From positions 186,001 through 250,000 of the forward strand of contig JAKFUG010000012.1 of NCBI GenBank assembly GCA_021732785.1: DNA of 64,000 nucleotides, read 5' to 3'. Origin of the DNA: Planctomycetaceae bacterium. Its GTDB lineage: Bacteria > Planctomycetota > Planctomycetia > Planctomycetales > Planctomycetaceae. Below, one piece after another: positions 63,599 through 64,000 of the stretch (the first letter of the stretch is position 1; each line of letters begins with the position of its first letter). The position numbers were made by a program, and so were the translations under genes. The notes below the pieces were generated by a model. It ran no database searches, was not told the DNA's origin, and saw only the letters and a program-made list of their open reading frames with translations.

Positions 63599-64000
63599 GC
63601 GTTGTTCCACCAGTCGTTCAAGTCCGCGGGCCACGGTGAGGTGAACTCCATTCGCTGTTGCGTCGCCGGGTGAATGAATGCCAGAAACGCGGCGTGCAGT
63701 GCCAATCGCGGGGGCGGATTTCGTTCGGCGGCCGGTGGTCCGTATTCGCGATCACCACACACCGGGAAGCCGAGTTCCGACAGATGAATGCGGATCTGGT
63801 GCGTCCGCCCGGTTTCGAGCCGGCACTCGACTTTGGTGAAACCGCCGCGAGTTTCCAGCGGCCGCACATGCGTCACCGCGGGGACACCGTGACGCCCATC
63901 GGGACTCGACCCCCGATGGCCATCCCCCCGGTCGCGCACGAGGTGTGAACGAACCGTCGTTGTCGGGGGACATCCGGCAACAATCGCGTGGTAGACCCGC
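63592..64000 (-). CDS. RluA-type 23S rRNA/tRNA pseudouridine synthase (5' part missing)
   Basis: The frame is open to the right edge; about 135 C-terminal residues are visible. It reads RVYHAIVAG at the edge, then VECRLETGRTHQIRIHLSEL and GFPVCGDREYGPP, and ends RLALHAAFLAFIHPATQQRM. These are the RluA-family C-terminal motifs. The catalytic aspartate (in the family's HRLD motif) lies beyond the window. The target uridine cannot be assigned. The stop TAG comes from repeat C. Confidence 0.9.
   Translation of the reverse strand, partial: RVYHAIVAGCPPTTTVRSHLVRDRGDGHRGSSPDGRHGVPAVTHVRPLETRGGFTKVECRLETGRTHQIRIHLSELGFPVCGDREYGPPAAERNPPPRLALHAAFLAFIHPATQQRMEFTSPWPADLNDWWNNAK

Overview
This 64 kb window reads as chromosome from a planctomycete, probably family Planctomycetaceae or a relative. 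The evidence is the gene content: two DUF1559 prepilin-like proteins ([16 protein letters not shown] helix), one of them followed by a small lipoprotein; a DUF1800/DUF1501 pair with a Tat signal on DUF1501; a ThuA-domain protein; a short tyrosine-rich secreted protein of a type I associate with planctomycetes; and many large secreted proteins without named domains. GC is high (about 60% by eye). I saw no rRNA, tRNA, CRISPR array, prophage or intact transposase gene.

Layout. 1-2.1 kb: two adjacent membrane HD-type proteins, one without catalytic residues and one canonical HD-GYP. 2.5-10.7 kb: central metabolism (TIR/deoxyribosyltransferase-like protein, sthA, ppc, pgm, gpsA). 11.2-15.1 kb: an RNA/nucleic-acid group (2-oxoglutarate oxygenase, small Sm-like protein, two SpoU 2'-O-methyltransferases, DEDD exonuclease), then a ZIP metal transporter. 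16.7-22 kb: a complete five-gene ABC importer of the branched-chain amino acid/urea type. 22-30 kb: envelope proteins, a secreted hydrolase, a DUF1559 protein and a VOC protein. 30.4-33.7 kb: a short-form pheT and a lipoprotein hydrolase. 34-45 kb: second DUF1559 protein with its lipoprotein, slyX, GNAT, phosphatase-like and redoxin proteins, the DUF1800/DUF1501 cluster and ThuA. 45-49.5 kb: an overlapping VWA/TPR pair and two secreted esterases. 49.5-55 kb: an intimin-type inverse autotransporter with a beta-helix passenger and a large unknown protein. 55-64 kb: truA, the Tyr-rich protein, M28 peptidase, DUF885 protein, glgC, small membrane proteins and the 3' part of an RluA-type pseudouridine synthase cut by the right edge.

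The most distinctive property is between the genes. About fifteen different families of short palindromic repeats (named A-O here) fill most spacers, usually as two inverted half-units around a variable core. Two copies sit inside other repeats with what look like 5-bp target duplications (CGGAG at 30.2-30.4 kb, AAATT at 20.1-20.3 kb), so these elements appear to move as small non-autonomous units. Several genes also take their stop codon from the edge of a repeat. I regard this layered repeat system as the best candidate for something undescribed.

Functionally, ppc, sthA, gpsA, pgm and glgC cover anaplerosis, NAD(P)H balance, glycerol-phosphate supply and glycogen precursor synthesis. They are not one operon. 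The clear operons are livK-H-M-G-F, the 584-aa protein/DUF1800/DUF1501 group, and the VWA/TPR pair.
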